In this document: positions 32,999 to 40,641 of the stretch, one piece after another | Numbering within the stretch: the first letter of the stretch is position 1 | Layout: each line of letters starts with the position of its first letter | Assembly: GCA_028277985.1 (NCBI GenBank) | Contig: JANQFG010000042.1 | Coordinates: 1-51,760 of the forward strand | Reading direction: 5' to 3' | Origin: a bacterium | Lineage (GTDB): Bacteria; Desulfobacterota; DSWW01 | DNA: 51,760 nucleotides | Program-made: the position numbers and the translations under genes | The notes under the pieces: model-generated | Database searches by the model: none | The model's input: the letters and a program-made list of their open reading frames with translations, nothing else | What the model was told of the DNA's origin: nothing

Positions 32999-34306
32999 AT
33001 GGGACTCAGGCGTTTCATCGAGGCCTTGCGAATCGCGGGACGACTCACGTCGGTGGGCAAGACCGTGAGCAGGCACCTGGAGGCGGCGGCCGTTCTGAAT
33101 GCGCTGGACGAGAGACCGGTCTTGTTCGAGGCTGTCGAAGAGTCCGCATTTCGGGTCGTGGGCAACCTGTTCGGCGCGAAACAGCAATTCGCGGATTACT
33201 TCGGGATCGAGCCGCACGAGCTGATTCCGAAGATCGTGGAGGCGATCGAGAATCCGACGAGTCCGCAGATGGTGGATGAGGCTGCCTGCCAGGAGGTGGT
33301 CGAGTCGGATGTGGACCTGGACAGGCTTCCGATTCTCTTCCACTGCGAGGAAGATGGCGGACGGTACATCTCGAGCGGGGTCTTCATTACGAAGAGCGGG
33401 GCGGGCATTCAGAATGTGGATTTCCACCGGGCCATGCAGATCGGCAAGGACCGGTTCAGCGTGCGGATCGTCAAGCAGAGGGATTTTGATGCGCTTCTGA
33501 ATGAGGACGAGACGCTGCCCGTGGCCGTCTGCGTCGGAAATGCTCCGAACGTTCTGCTTGCCGCCGCCACTTCGGTTCCGCTGGGCGTGAACGAGCTCGA
33601 GATCGCTAATACTCTCGAGCCGTTCAAGGTGACGAAGCCGAAGACTTTTGACGGGATGATCCCCGCGGAGTGCGAGTTCGTGCTCGAGGGCGTGGTGAAG
33701 CTGGAGGAGCGGGAGGCGGAGGGCCCTTTTGTCGATCTGACCGACACGTACGATATCGTAAGGCAGGAGCCGGTATTCCACGTTACCTGCATCACCCATA
33801 GAAAGGACGCGCTCTGGCAGGCACTGCTTCCCGGAAGACGCGAGCACCAGATGCTGATGGGTATGCCCCGTGAGCCGACGATCTACAAGGAAGTGAACAG
33901 CGCCGGGGTGACCTGCCTGGACGTGAACGTGAATCCGGGCGGGTGCAGCTGGCTGCACGCAATCATCAGGATCGACAAGAAACGGGAAGACGACGGGAAG
34001 AGGGCGATCGAGGCCGGGTTCCGAGGGCACAAGAGCTGCAAACACATCTTCGTTGTGGACAGCGATGTAGATATCTACGATCCCTACCAGGTGGAATGGG
34101 CCATGGCCACCCGCTTTCAGGCGGACCGGGACCTGTTGGTCAGGGACAGGGAGAAGGGAAGCAGCCTGGATCCGAGCGCGGATCCGGATACGAGTTTTAC
34201 CGTGAAGTGCGGTTTCGACTGCACCAAGCCGCTTGGCGAAAAGGCGAGGCATTTCGAACGGGCCGTGTTTCCTGAGATCGATCTGAAGAAGCTCCTCGGG
34301 GAATGA
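32999..34306 (+). CDS. UbiD-family decarboxylase, candidate anhydromevalonate phosphate decarboxylase
   Basis: A 435-residue UbiD-type enzyme, the family that uses prenylated FMN to decarboxylate unsaturated acids. Visible blocks are LRRFIEALRIAGRL at the start, RPVLFEAVEESAFRVVGNLFG, VSRHLEAAAVL, ISSGVFITKSGAGIQNVDFHRAMQ-like (in pieces), CVGNAPNVLLAAATSVPLGVNELEIA, and ITHRKDALWQALLPGRREHQML. In archaea, a UbiD homologue converts trans-anhydromevalonate 5-phosphate to isopentenyl phosphate. The two AcnX subunit genes that follow after 31 bases are the partner dehydratase in that pathway, so this assignment is favoured by context rather than by sequence alone. GTG 32990 is an alternative start; ATG 32999 matches the family N-terminus. 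No ubiX for the cofactor is in the window. Confidence 0.82.
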   Translation: MGLRRFIEALRIAGRLTSVGKTVSRHLEAAAVLNALDERPVLFEAVEESAFRVVGNLFGAKQQFADYFGIEPHELIPKIVEAIENPTSPQMVDEAACQEVVESDVDLDRLPILFHCEEDGGRYISSGVFITKSGAGIQNVDFHRAMQIGKDRFSVRIVKQRDFDALLNEDETLPVAVCVGNAPNVLLAAATSVPLGVNELEIANTLEPFKVTKPKTFDGMIPAECEFVLEGVVKLEEREAEGPFVDLTDTYDIVRQEPVFHVTCITHRKDALWQALLPGRREHQMLMGMPREPTIYKEVNSAGVTCLDVNVNPGGCSWLHAIIRIDKKREDDGKRAIEAGFRGHKSCKHIFVVDSDVDIYDPYQVEWAMATRFQADRDLLVRDREKGSSLDPSADPDTSFTVKCGFDCTKPLGEKARHFERAVFPEIDLKKLLGE

Positions 34307-34337
34307 AATGCCCGGCCGTTCTTGAGAAGGCAAACGA

Positions 34338-35513
34338 ATGGTCCTGACGGAAGAAGAAAAGGCGATCCTTGACGGCGAAGAAGGTCGTGCCGCGAAAAAG
34401 GCGATGGAGATCCTTGTTGCGCTGGGCGAGATTTACGAAGCCGAGCGCCTGATCCGGGTCAGAAGCGTCCAGATCGCAGGGGTGAGCTATGACAACCTGG
34501 GAGACGCCGGCCTTTCCTTTCTTCAGGAGATGGCTGCGGACGGACGGGCAAGGGTGCCCGCAACCCTGAACCCCGCGGGCATGGACCTGGTCGATTGGCA
34601 GGATCTCGGAATCAGCGAGGCCTTCGCGGAAAAGCAGCAGCAGGTGGTGGAGACCTTCGCCCGAATGGGGGTGGTGACGAGTTGCACCTGTACGCCCTAC
34701 TTTGTCGGCAACGAGCCCGGCCCGGGGGACACGATCGCCTGGAGCGAGAGCTCTGCCGTCTGTTACGCGAACTCCGTGCTTGGAGCGAGGACGAATCGGG
34801 AAGGAGGCCCGAGCGCTCTGGCCGCAGCGCTCACCGGTAAGACCGCCGGTTACGGGTTTCATCTGGATGAGAAGAGACAGCCCGTGGTCACCGTGGATGT
34901 CTGCGCCGCCCTCGGCGATATAACCGACTACGGGGCCCTGGGCAAGGTCGTGGGAGACAAGCTGGGGAACCGGGTGCCTTCGATTCGCGGCCTTGAACAG
35001 GCGACCACGGACGAGCTGAAGAGCCTTTGTGCATCGATCGCAACCTATGGTGGAACAGCCATGTTTCATGCCGTGGGGGTTTCCCCGGAGAAGGTGAAGG
35101 AGCCCGGCGAGCGAATGACCGTGGGCAGCGGGGAGATCGAGCAGGCGAAAAAGGAGATGATCGACGATGAAGAGGCGGATTTCGTCGCGGTGGGGTGCCC
35201 TCACTGTTCGCTGGAGGAACTGAGAACGATTGCAGGCCTGCTGGATGGAAAGCGGGTCTCCAGGGAGACCTGGATTGCCGTGGCGAGGCAGGTGAAGGAG
35301 TCTGCGGAAGGGGAGGGGATCATCGCCAAGATTCGCGAAAGCGGTGCGAAGATCGCCGCAGACACCTGTTTTGTAGTCGCGCCGATCCGGGGACGGTTCA
35401 ACTGCATGGCCACCAACTCTGCCAAGGCAGTTTTCTACGGGAGGGCGAAGAACCGGTTCAGGACCGTCTTCGCACCCCTGGAGAAGCTCATCGAGATCGC
35501 CACGAGGCCTTGA
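34338..35513 (+). CDS. Aconitase X catalytic (large) subunit, candidate phosphomevalonate dehydratase
   Basis: The 391-residue protein is the large, catalytic subunit of the aconitase-X family (formerly DUF521). The core block has TCTPYFVGNEPGPGDTIAW, then SESSAVCYANSVLGARTNRE and GGPSALAAALTGKT, close to archaeal phosphomevalonate dehydratase large subunits as I remember them. Candidate [4Fe-4S] ligands are Cys118, Cys287 or Cys290 (VGCPHCSLEEL) and Cys344 (ADTCFVVAPI). The enzyme would dehydrate mevalonate 5-phosphate to trans-anhydromevalonate 5-phosphate. The small subunit gene starts one base after its stop, as expected for a heterodimer. AcnX enzymes also include hydroxyproline dehydratases, usually of fused type, so the substrate is not proven. 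Confidence 0.88.
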   Translation: MVLTEEEKAILDGEEGRAAKKAMEILVALGEIYEAERLIRVRSVQIAGVSYDNLGDAGLSFLQEMAADGRARVPATLNPAGMDLVDWQDLGISEAFAEKQQQVVETFARMGVVTSCTCTPYFVGNEPGPGDTIAWSESSAVCYANSVLGARTNREGGPSALAAALTGKTAGYGFHLDEKRQPVVTVDVCAALGDITDYGALGKVVGDKLGNRVPSIRGLEQATTDELKSLCASIATYGGTAMFHAVGVSPEKVKEPGERMTVGSGEIEQAKKEMIDDEEADFVAVGCPHCSLEELRTIAGLLDGKRVSRETWIAVARQVKESAEGEGIIAKIRESGAKIAADTCFVVAPIRGRFNCMATNSAKAVFYGRAKNRFRTVFAPLEKLIEIATRP

Positions 35514-35514
35514 A

Positions 35515-35925
35515 ATGACCCTGCAGGGAAGAAAGATCTTCGGAGGCAAGGCGAGGGGCAGGGCCCTGGTTTCCGTGGAGGGGATCTCCTTCTTCGGGGG
35601 CGTCAACCCGGACACGGGCATCGTCGAGGAGGAGGGCCATCCGCTGCAGGGCACGAGCGTGAGTGGAAGGGTCCTGGTCTTTCCCCGGGGCAAGGGATCC
35701 ACTGTAGGCAGCTACACCCTCTACCGAATGAAGAAGACCGGGACTGCGCCCATCGCGATCCTGAACAGGGATTGCGAGACCATCGTTGCCGTTGGCGCGA
35801 TCATTGCGGAGATCCCGTGTATGGACCGGATCGACATCGATCAGATACGCGATGACGCAGAGCTCCTGGTGGATGCGGACAACGGCATGGTGGAGATCAC
35901 GGACGCTTCCGGCGAGGGATCCTGA
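35515..35925 (+). CDS. Aconitase X swivel (small) subunit
   Basis: A 136-residue protein of the AcnX small-subunit family (formerly DUF126), the swivel domain that closes over the active site of the large subunit. It contains GRKIFGGKARGRALVSVEGI, GRVLVFPRGKGSTVGSYTLY with the conserved Gly-Ser-Thr loop, and NRDCETIVAVGAIIAEIPCMD. The start follows the large-subunit TGA by one base. Its last 29 bases overlap the 3' end of the convergent AGE-fold gene. With the large subunit and the UbiD-like protein it forms a three-gene plus-strand operon. Confidence 0.9.
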   Translation: MTLQGRKIFGGKARGRALVSVEGISFFGGVNPDTGIVEEEGHPLQGTSVSGRVLVFPRGKGSTVGSYTLYRMKKTGTAPIAILNRDCETIVAVGAIIAEIPCMDRIDIDQIRDDAELLVDADNGMVEITDASGEGS

Positions 35926-37633
35926 GGGAGCAGGCCATCAGGACCGGCAAGAGAAAGACCCCCAGCATGTTGACCATGCCGGATTGCGTCATGGTTCCTT
36001 GGGCGGAGATGGACGAAGCTTCCGCAGAGGCCGGACCCCAGCCGGCCGCCTCCGCCGTTGTGCCCACCACGAAGGGTGTCGGGTCGGAAAGGTTTCCGGC
36101 AAAGTCGCGCGCCCTTATGCAGAGCGTGTATGACGTTGCGGGCGAGAGTCCGCGGAGGACGTAGGGCGGCTTCTGTACGAAGCCAATCGGATCGTCCTGC
36201 CCCTGCAAGTAGATCCTGTACCCGCTCACCACGACATTGTCCGAAGAAGGATCCCACTGCATCACGACCGAATCCTGGGTGGTCCCCGTGATCTGAAGGT
36301 TGGACGGTGGTGTGGGTGGGGTATCGTCGGCCCTGAGCCACTTGATGCAGTTCGTAGCGGCCCTCGTGGTGTGGTAAGCCACGAAATAGATGTGGCCCTT
36401 CGGGCCGGTCGTAGAATCCTTGGTCTCGTACCAGCCCCCATGGACAGGGTCCAGGAAATGGGTCTGAATGTAGGCCCACTGGGTGAGAAACTTGTCGTAG
36501 TAGTCGCGCGGGTCCGCAGGATAGAGCTCCGACATCAGCAGGAGAACGTTGAGGCCTTCCGCCTGGGCCCACCAGAGTTCGGTCGGATTCTGTACGACCA
36601 CGGTTTCGTCCGCCTGAAAATGCCCGATCATCGGGATGCCGCCGCCGACATGGAAACCGTTGTTGTCGAGGGAGAAATCGACGGTCTTCTTCAGTTTCTC
36701 CATCAGGGTCGGGTCCCCGGCCCACCCCAGCGCTTCCAGCGCTTCCCAGAGCAGATAGGCGGTCTCCAGGTCGAGGCCGTAGTAGATCCGGTTGTGCTTG
36801 ATATCGTCGTTGAGCGACTCTTCCGGGTATCCCGGATGGGTGGTCCATTCGCGTGTGAAACATTGCTGCTGAAACCCATGAGGGGTCATGATCTTCTCCG
36901 TGAAGATCGTGACCATTTCCTCGAGCCTGCTTCGCAGGTTCGGGATGTCCGGCGCCATCCGATAGAGTGCCGTGAAGGCCTCGAGAAGATGAAGGGACGT
37001 GTCGAGGTCCTTTTCGTAGGGGGTGATGTCGATGAGGTCTCCGTTGAAATTGAGCCAGGGATAGTAGCCCAGATGGACCGGGTCGTGCGCGTAGGTCTCC
37101 AGGAATTGAAAGCACTCGGAGGCGCGCGTCTTCGCCTCGTTATCGCCGGTCAGCTCGTAGTAGTAGGCGAGTGCGAGCAGCAGAAAGGAATGTCCATAGG
37201 TGCACTTGTGGGGGTGCTTGATCCAGCCGTCCCGGCTCACATACCAGTGATACCCGCCGAAAACAGGATCCCGCATCTTGTCCTTGAGGAACCGGTATCC
37301 CTCGCGAGCGATCACCGGGTACATCGGGTTGTCGGGGTAGAACTGTGCTGCGAGAGAAGCGGTGTACACATGCCGTGCCTGAGAGACAACCAATTTCTCT
37401 GATTCTAGATCTCCGTAGCTCCAGTCGTATTCGAAGTTGGAGAAGAATCCGCCGTAGGTGGCGTCCTGGCACGCAGGATAGAACCTGGCCAGGAGATCGC
37501 TGTTGAGAGAGGCTTCGAGCTCCGTCAGGATGTCGCCTCTGGCGACCGGCAGGGGCCCGGACAGCAGAAGGGCGAGGCAAAGGCAAAACACGACGGAGGG
37601 GGCGGGCAGGAGGCGCGAAACATGAATCTTCAC
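35897..37633 (-). CDS. Exported AGE-fold (N-acylglucosamine 2-epimerase-like) protein with Fn3 domain and C-terminal sorting-type tail
   Basis: A 578-residue protein with a signal peptide (about 1-33, ending PVARG), an (alpha/alpha)6-barrel of the N-acylglucosamine 2-epimerase/cellobiose epimerase type (about 35-440) and a fibronectin type III domain (about 445-530: PPSNLQITGTTQDSVVMQW, SPATSYTLCIRARDFAG). Conserved barrel pieces include YGHSFLLLALAYYYELTGD, NRIYYGLDLETAYLLWEALEAL and ELWWAQAEGLNVLL. The family isomerises sugars; here the exported form may act on an oligosaccharide outside the cytoplasm. The end runs AEASS, SGMVN, hydrophobic stretch, LRIPRRKRP, nearly the same plan as the tail of the propeller protein (2025-3509). 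GTG 37633 follows CAGGAG. It overlaps the AcnX small subunit gene tail to tail by 29 bases. Confidence 0.85.
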   Translation of the reverse strand: MKIHVSRLLPAPSVVFCLCLALLLSGPLPVARGDILTELEASLNSDLLARFYPACQDATYGGFFSNFEYDWSYGDLESEKLVVSQARHVYTASLAAQFYPDNPMYPVIAREGYRFLKDKMRDPVFGGYHWYVSRDGWIKHPHKCTYGHSFLLLALAYYYELTGDNEAKTRASECFQFLETYAHDPVHLGYYPWLNFNGDLIDITPYEKDLDTSLHLLEAFTALYRMAPDIPNLRSRLEEMVTIFTEKIMTPHGFQQQCFTREWTTHPGYPEESLNDDIKHNRIYYGLDLETAYLLWEALEALGWAGDPTLMEKLKKTVDFSLDNNGFHVGGGIPMIGHFQADETVVVQNPTELWWAQAEGLNVLLLMSELYPADPRDYYDKFLTQWAYIQTHFLDPVHGGWYETKDSTTGPKGHIYFVAYHTTRAATNCIKWLRADDTPPTPPSNLQITGTTQDSVVMQWDPSSDNVVVSGYRIYLQGQDDPIGFVQKPPYVLRGLSPATSYTLCIRARDFAGNLSDPTPFVVGTTAEAAGWGPASAEASSISAQGTMTQSGMVNMLGVFLLPVLMACSLRIPRRKRP

Positions 37634-37688
37634 GGCCGAGCTCCTGTTCAGGGAGTCAGGAATAGAATGATAAATAACTTTCTAACAA

Positions 37689-37717
37689 AGATAACATACG
37701 CTTGTCAAGTCCGTCAA
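37689..37717 (-). promoter_or_regulatory. Candidate sigma-70 promoter for the AGE-fold gene
   Basis: Minus-strand TTGACG (37717-37712), 17-base spacer, TTATCT (37694-37689), about 55 bases before the GTG at 37633. Confidence 0.45.
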
Positions 37718-37852
37718 AGCAGAAGGGGGGGTCATGAGAGTCGCTGTTATTGACGATGAATAGATAGAGACCTCGTGGTGACCCACTTCAGAAACGCCTC
37801 CGAGGTGGGTAGTAGAATCCCCGAACAGACCTTTGATCGTGTGAGGAGAGGA

Positions 37853-38128
37853 ATGCGTCAATTTCAAGAAGCGGAAGATTGGATCCTACTGGAGCAGGAA
37901 AACGGCGAGAGGGAGGACTCTCTGGTGCCCAGGCGCCTGCAGAGGTGCACCCGGTTTCGTCGATTCCTTCGCCAGGAGCTGCGCTTCTGCAAGACCGAGA
38001 CGGAAAAAGAGGTGATTGTACATGCCCTTCGAACGACGGAGGATCAGATTCGAAGACTCGAGAAGCGACCGGAATCAGGGCGAGGCAGAGTGTTCCGAGC
38101 CGGAAACCGCCGGAGGACGGATCCGTAG
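37853..38128 (+). CDS. Small charged hypothetical protein
   Basis: A possible 91-residue protein starting at ATG 37853 behind GAGGAGAGGA. It is rich in Arg and Glu with a helical, coiled-coil-like character (MRQFQEAEDWILLEQENGER; TEKEVIVHALRTTEDQIRRL) and a basic tail. No family recognised. A longer start at GTG 37775 is possible but has no clear ribosome site. It converges with the zinc-ribbon-like gene at 38139. Confidence 0.5.
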   Translation: MRQFQEAEDWILLEQENGEREDSLVPRRLQRCTRFRRFLRQELRFCKTETEKEVIVHALRTTEDQIRRLEKRPESGRGRVFRAGNRRRTDP

Positions 38129-38138
38129 AAAGCAATGG

Positions 38139-38327
38139 TCAGGACGCCGGGTGATCCGTCGATTTCGCGCAATCCTCGCAGAGCCAGAGCTCACCCCTCT
38201 CCTCCCAGCCGCACAGCTTGACCAGGCGAAGAAGCGCCTTCTTGTCCACATTTTCGATTTTCTTATTGCACCGGGGCCCGTCGCACTGGACGAAGCAGTA
38301 GTTGCTCGTTGTGACTATCAAACCCAT
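38139..38327 (-). CDS. Small zinc-ribbon-like protein
   Basis: A 62-residue protein with two cysteine pairs consistent with a treble-clef or zinc-ribbon site: CFVQCDGPRCNKK near residue 11-20 and WLCEDCAKS near 50. ATG 38327 follows GGGAGGAGGTG, a strong ribosome site; a longer frame from 38537 would overlap the upstream gene and is rejected. It lies 19 bases after the exported protein at 38347-38796 on the same strand, so the two are probably co-transcribed. Function unknown. Confidence 0.7.
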   Translation of the reverse strand: MGLIVTTSNYCFVQCDGPRCNKKIENVDKKALLRLVKLCGWEERGELWLCEDCAKSTDHPAS

Positions 38328-38346
38328 GGAACACCTCCTCCCGGAT

Positions 38347-38796
38347 CTAGAAACGACCGCGGGGATCAAATGCCTCGATGACCTCCCAGTTTTCCATACC
38401 TGGGACCATCTCGCAAGGCACCTTGAAGAACAGACCTGTCTTTGCATCAGGCGTGCCCTTCTGCACCTGAACCCATAAGGGGCAGAGATCCTGCTCGTTG
38501 GGTTCCTCCTGCTTCGTACCGAAGCACTTCCATCCACTTACCTGGTCCCAGGGACTGAACTCCAGATACACCGCGTATTCGCTTATGTGAGCGATGCCAC
38601 AGCGGCTGAATTCAACGACACCCTTGTATTCATTGCCTTCAACGACCTGCTTGACGTTTACGGCTACTGTCCGGCTCACGGTATCCTGCCGGGTCACGAT
38701 CGGATCCGAGGCAGCCGGGTCTGCGCTCAGCGCTGCGAACCCGATTCCCCATATGAGCAAGCCCAGCACGATGCTGCTTCCTGTTCTTCTTGTCAT
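38347..38796 (-). CDS. Exported hypothetical protein
   Basis: A 149-residue protein with an N-terminal signal segment (MTRRTGSSIVLGLLIWGIGF, cleavage around ALSADPA) and a mature domain with four cysteines (SRCGIAH, WKCFGT, DLCPLW, VPCEMV) and several beta-strand-like stretches. ATG 38796 follows CGAGGAGAGAA. I do not recognise a family. It heads a two-gene unit with the small zinc-ribbon-like gene. Confidence 0.7.
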   Translation of the reverse strand: MTRRTGSSIVLGLLIWGIGFAALSADPAASDPIVTRQDTVSRTVAVNVKQVVEGNEYKGVVEFSRCGIAHISEYAVYLEFSPWDQVSGWKCFGTKQEEPNEQDLCPLWVQVQKGTPDAKTGLFFKVPCEMVPGMENWEVIEAFDPRGRF

Positions 38797-39180
38797 TCGG
38801 TTCTCTCCTCGCTTGGAGGCACGTCGTCCAGAAGTTGAATCATTCCGCGTGCCCGTTCGTACGCCCGTCTTCACCTGCGCTGGAGACGGGCCTCGTTCTA
38901 CATCCCGGCACAAGAGGAACGGGGGGCAGCGGTGCTGGTTCCAAACCGTTGCGTCAATCGGAGGACGGATATTGTGGCTGGCTATCGAAGGCAGGCATCG
39001 GCCTTGTGGCCCTTATCTGCAGAGGTTCCGGAAGACACCCGGGCAGGCGTCGTTCCTGAACAGCACCCGCAAACCAAGGGGTCGTATGCTTCGGGTCCAG
39101 ATTGATACGGTCCTCACGAAACATACAGAATAGAACATCCGCCCCCTTGCTGTCAAAGCGCGGTGTTACAGAATCGTGCT
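38797..39180. other. Intergenic region, 384 bp
   Basis: Between the start of the exported protein gene (38796, minus) and the end of the antiporter gene (39181, minus). I see no convincing gene, promoter, RNA or repeat. Confidence 0.4.
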
Positions 39181-40245
39181 TCAGCCTGCCTGCCTGCCGA
39201 TGTTGAAGCCGAACTGGAGCACGAGATAAATCAGGTAGATACCGAGGAGCCAGGCGCCCTGCCAGCGTCTGAAGAACCCGCCCTTGTTCATCGTGATGAA
39301 GGCCCGGAAGGAGTAGAGGATGATGAGCATGGCGGGGAAATGGAAGAGGAAAAAATTGGGTGGGATCTCCAGGGGCCGTGCAGCGGCGGAGGCGCCGATC
39401 ACGAAGAGGCAGTTCAGCACGTCCGCCCCCACGATGTTTCCCACCGTGATCTCCGGGTGGCCCTTTCTGACCGCGGTGATCGCGGTCATCAATTCGGGCA
39501 GCGAGGTGCCGAAGGCGACCATTGTGGCGGCGATGACGTCTTCCGGCACACCCATTCGGCCGGCCAGCTCTGCGGCGCTCGGGATCAACACCCGGGCAGC
39601 CACGACCACCAGGAAGAGGCCTCCAAGGACCTGGGCCAGGGCCTTCCCGATGGGAGCGATCGTCTCCTCCTCCGGTCCCTGTTCGCCGCAAAGGGCCTCT
39701 CCCCCGGTTCGTGCCCATGAGTAGGTGACGTACATATATGCGCACAGAAGGATGAGGAAGAAGAACCCTACCCACCGATGGAGCGTGGGCTCGTCCGGTG
39801 TCATGGCCAGTGCGGCCAGAGAAAGGATCACCAGAAGTGTGGCCGACCCTACCTGGACCCAGCCCGTGCGGTTCAGGATGTACCGGTTCACCGGGACGGT
39901 GGCCAGCAAACAAGTGAGGCCGAAGATCAAGCCCGTGTCACAGATGATCGATCCCACCCCATTGCCCAGGGCAAGGCCGGGATTGCCCATCCAGGCCGCC
40001 ATGACCGAAACGAAGGCCTCTGGCGTGGTCGTTCCCAGGGAGATGATCGTGGCGCCGATCACGATTTTCGGGAGGCCGGTCCGACGGGCCAGGTGCACGG
40101 CGCCTTCGATCATCCAGTCCGCGCCTTTGGAAAGAACCAGTACGCAGACCGCGATCAGCAGCACGAGCCCCATGGTCGGAACCCCTGCCACGAGTTCGGC
40201 AAGGGCATGTTCGTCCACGATCCAACGCAAGATTCCCTGATCCAT
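39181..40245 (-). CDS. Calcium/sodium antiporter (CaCA family)
   Basis: A 354-residue membrane protein with the two inverted alpha-repeats of Na+/Ca2+ exchangers: GATIISLGTTTPEAFVSVMA followed by GNGVGSIICDT in the first half, and ATMVAFGTSLPELMTAITA followed by GNIVGADVLNCLFVIG in the second. The acidic residues of TPE and LPE are present, as needed for cation exchange. About ten hydrophobic segments are seen with a cytoplasmic loop (GGEALCGEQGPEEET) between halves. ATG 40245 follows GGGAGGCAGA. It would exchange calcium for sodium, perhaps powered by the Nqr sodium gradient. The hairpin array at 40293-40454 lies directly upstream of its start. Confidence 0.93.
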   Translation of the reverse strand: MDQGILRWIVDEHALAELVAGVPTMGLVLLIAVCVLVLSKGADWMIEGAVHLARRTGLPKIVIGATIISLGTTTPEAFVSVMAAWMGNPGLALGNGVGSIICDTGLIFGLTCLLATVPVNRYILNRTGWVQVGSATLLVILSLAALAMTPDEPTLHRWVGFFFLILLCAYMYVTYSWARTGGEALCGEQGPEEETIAPIGKALAQVLGGLFLVVVAARVLIPSAAELAGRMGVPEDVIAATMVAFGTSLPELMTAITAVRKGHPEITVGNIVGADVLNCLFVIGASAAARPLEIPPNFFLFHFPAMLIILYSFRAFITMNKGGFFRRWQGAWLLGIYLIYLVLQFGFNIGRQAG

Positions 40246-40292
40246 TCTGCCTCCCGGCGATTCCAGGTCACACGGTTATGCCATAACCCAAA

Positions 40293-40454
40293 CGAAAACT
40301 CCAAACGGAGTTTTCGGTATAGCCGACGAAAACCGCGAAGCCGGTTTTCGGAAAAACACAACGAAAATCGCAGTAGCGATTCTCGGTAACCCCTACGAAA
40401 ATTCCAAATGGAATTTTCGGCATAGCCGACGAAAACCGCGAAGCCGGTTTTCGG
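40293..40454. repeat. Array of five 25-bp palindromic hairpins at a 34-35 bp period
   Basis: Units at 40293-40317, 40327-40351, 40362-40386, 40396-40420 and 40430-40454. Each runs CGAAAA, variable stem bases, a short loop, the complementary bases, TTTTCGG; unit 3 has one mismatch (TTCTCGG). The variable stem parts differ but stay complementary (ACTCC/GGAGT, ACCG/CGGT, ATCGC/GCGAT, ATTCC/GGAAT). Spacers are 9-10 bases. Units 2 and 5 are identical. The array sits between divergent antiporter and PEP-synthase-like genes. Confidence 0.95.
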
Positions 40455-40540
40455 AAAATGCACGAAAGGTCCAGGCAGAACCGTGGAAGCACCCTGGAGG
40501 CGGAAATCCCAGCGCTTTCGGGCTCGTACCTGCAGGAATA

Positions 40541-40569
40541 TTGAAAAAATGGAGGGAAGCGTGTATAAG
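40541..40569 (+). promoter_or_regulatory. Sigma-70 promoter candidate for the PEP-synthase-like operon
   Basis: TTGAAA (40541-40546), 17-base spacer, TATAAG (40564-40569), 72 bases before the GTG at 40642. Both boxes are five of six to consensus. It is downstream of the hairpin array, so the array would be outside the transcript in this direction. Confidence 0.65.
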
Positions 40570-40641
40570 GAAATCTAGTAAATTGGGGTATTTCCACTCT
40601 GCTTCGCCCATCGCCCATCGTTCTATTGCGGAGATCTGCCG

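Noticed and set aside
38594..39133. Plus-strand frame through the 38797-39180 gap
   Set aside because: It is antisense to the exported protein gene over half its length and has no ribosome site or domain.
40293..40454. CRISPR array
   Set aside because: Repeats are palindromic with changed but complementary stems, and the spacers are only 9-10 bases, two of them alike. No cas gene is in the window.
40155..40463. Minus-strand coding frame across the hairpin array
   Set aside because: The frame is created by the repeats; a 34-35 base period does not keep codon phase and the peptide shows no family features.
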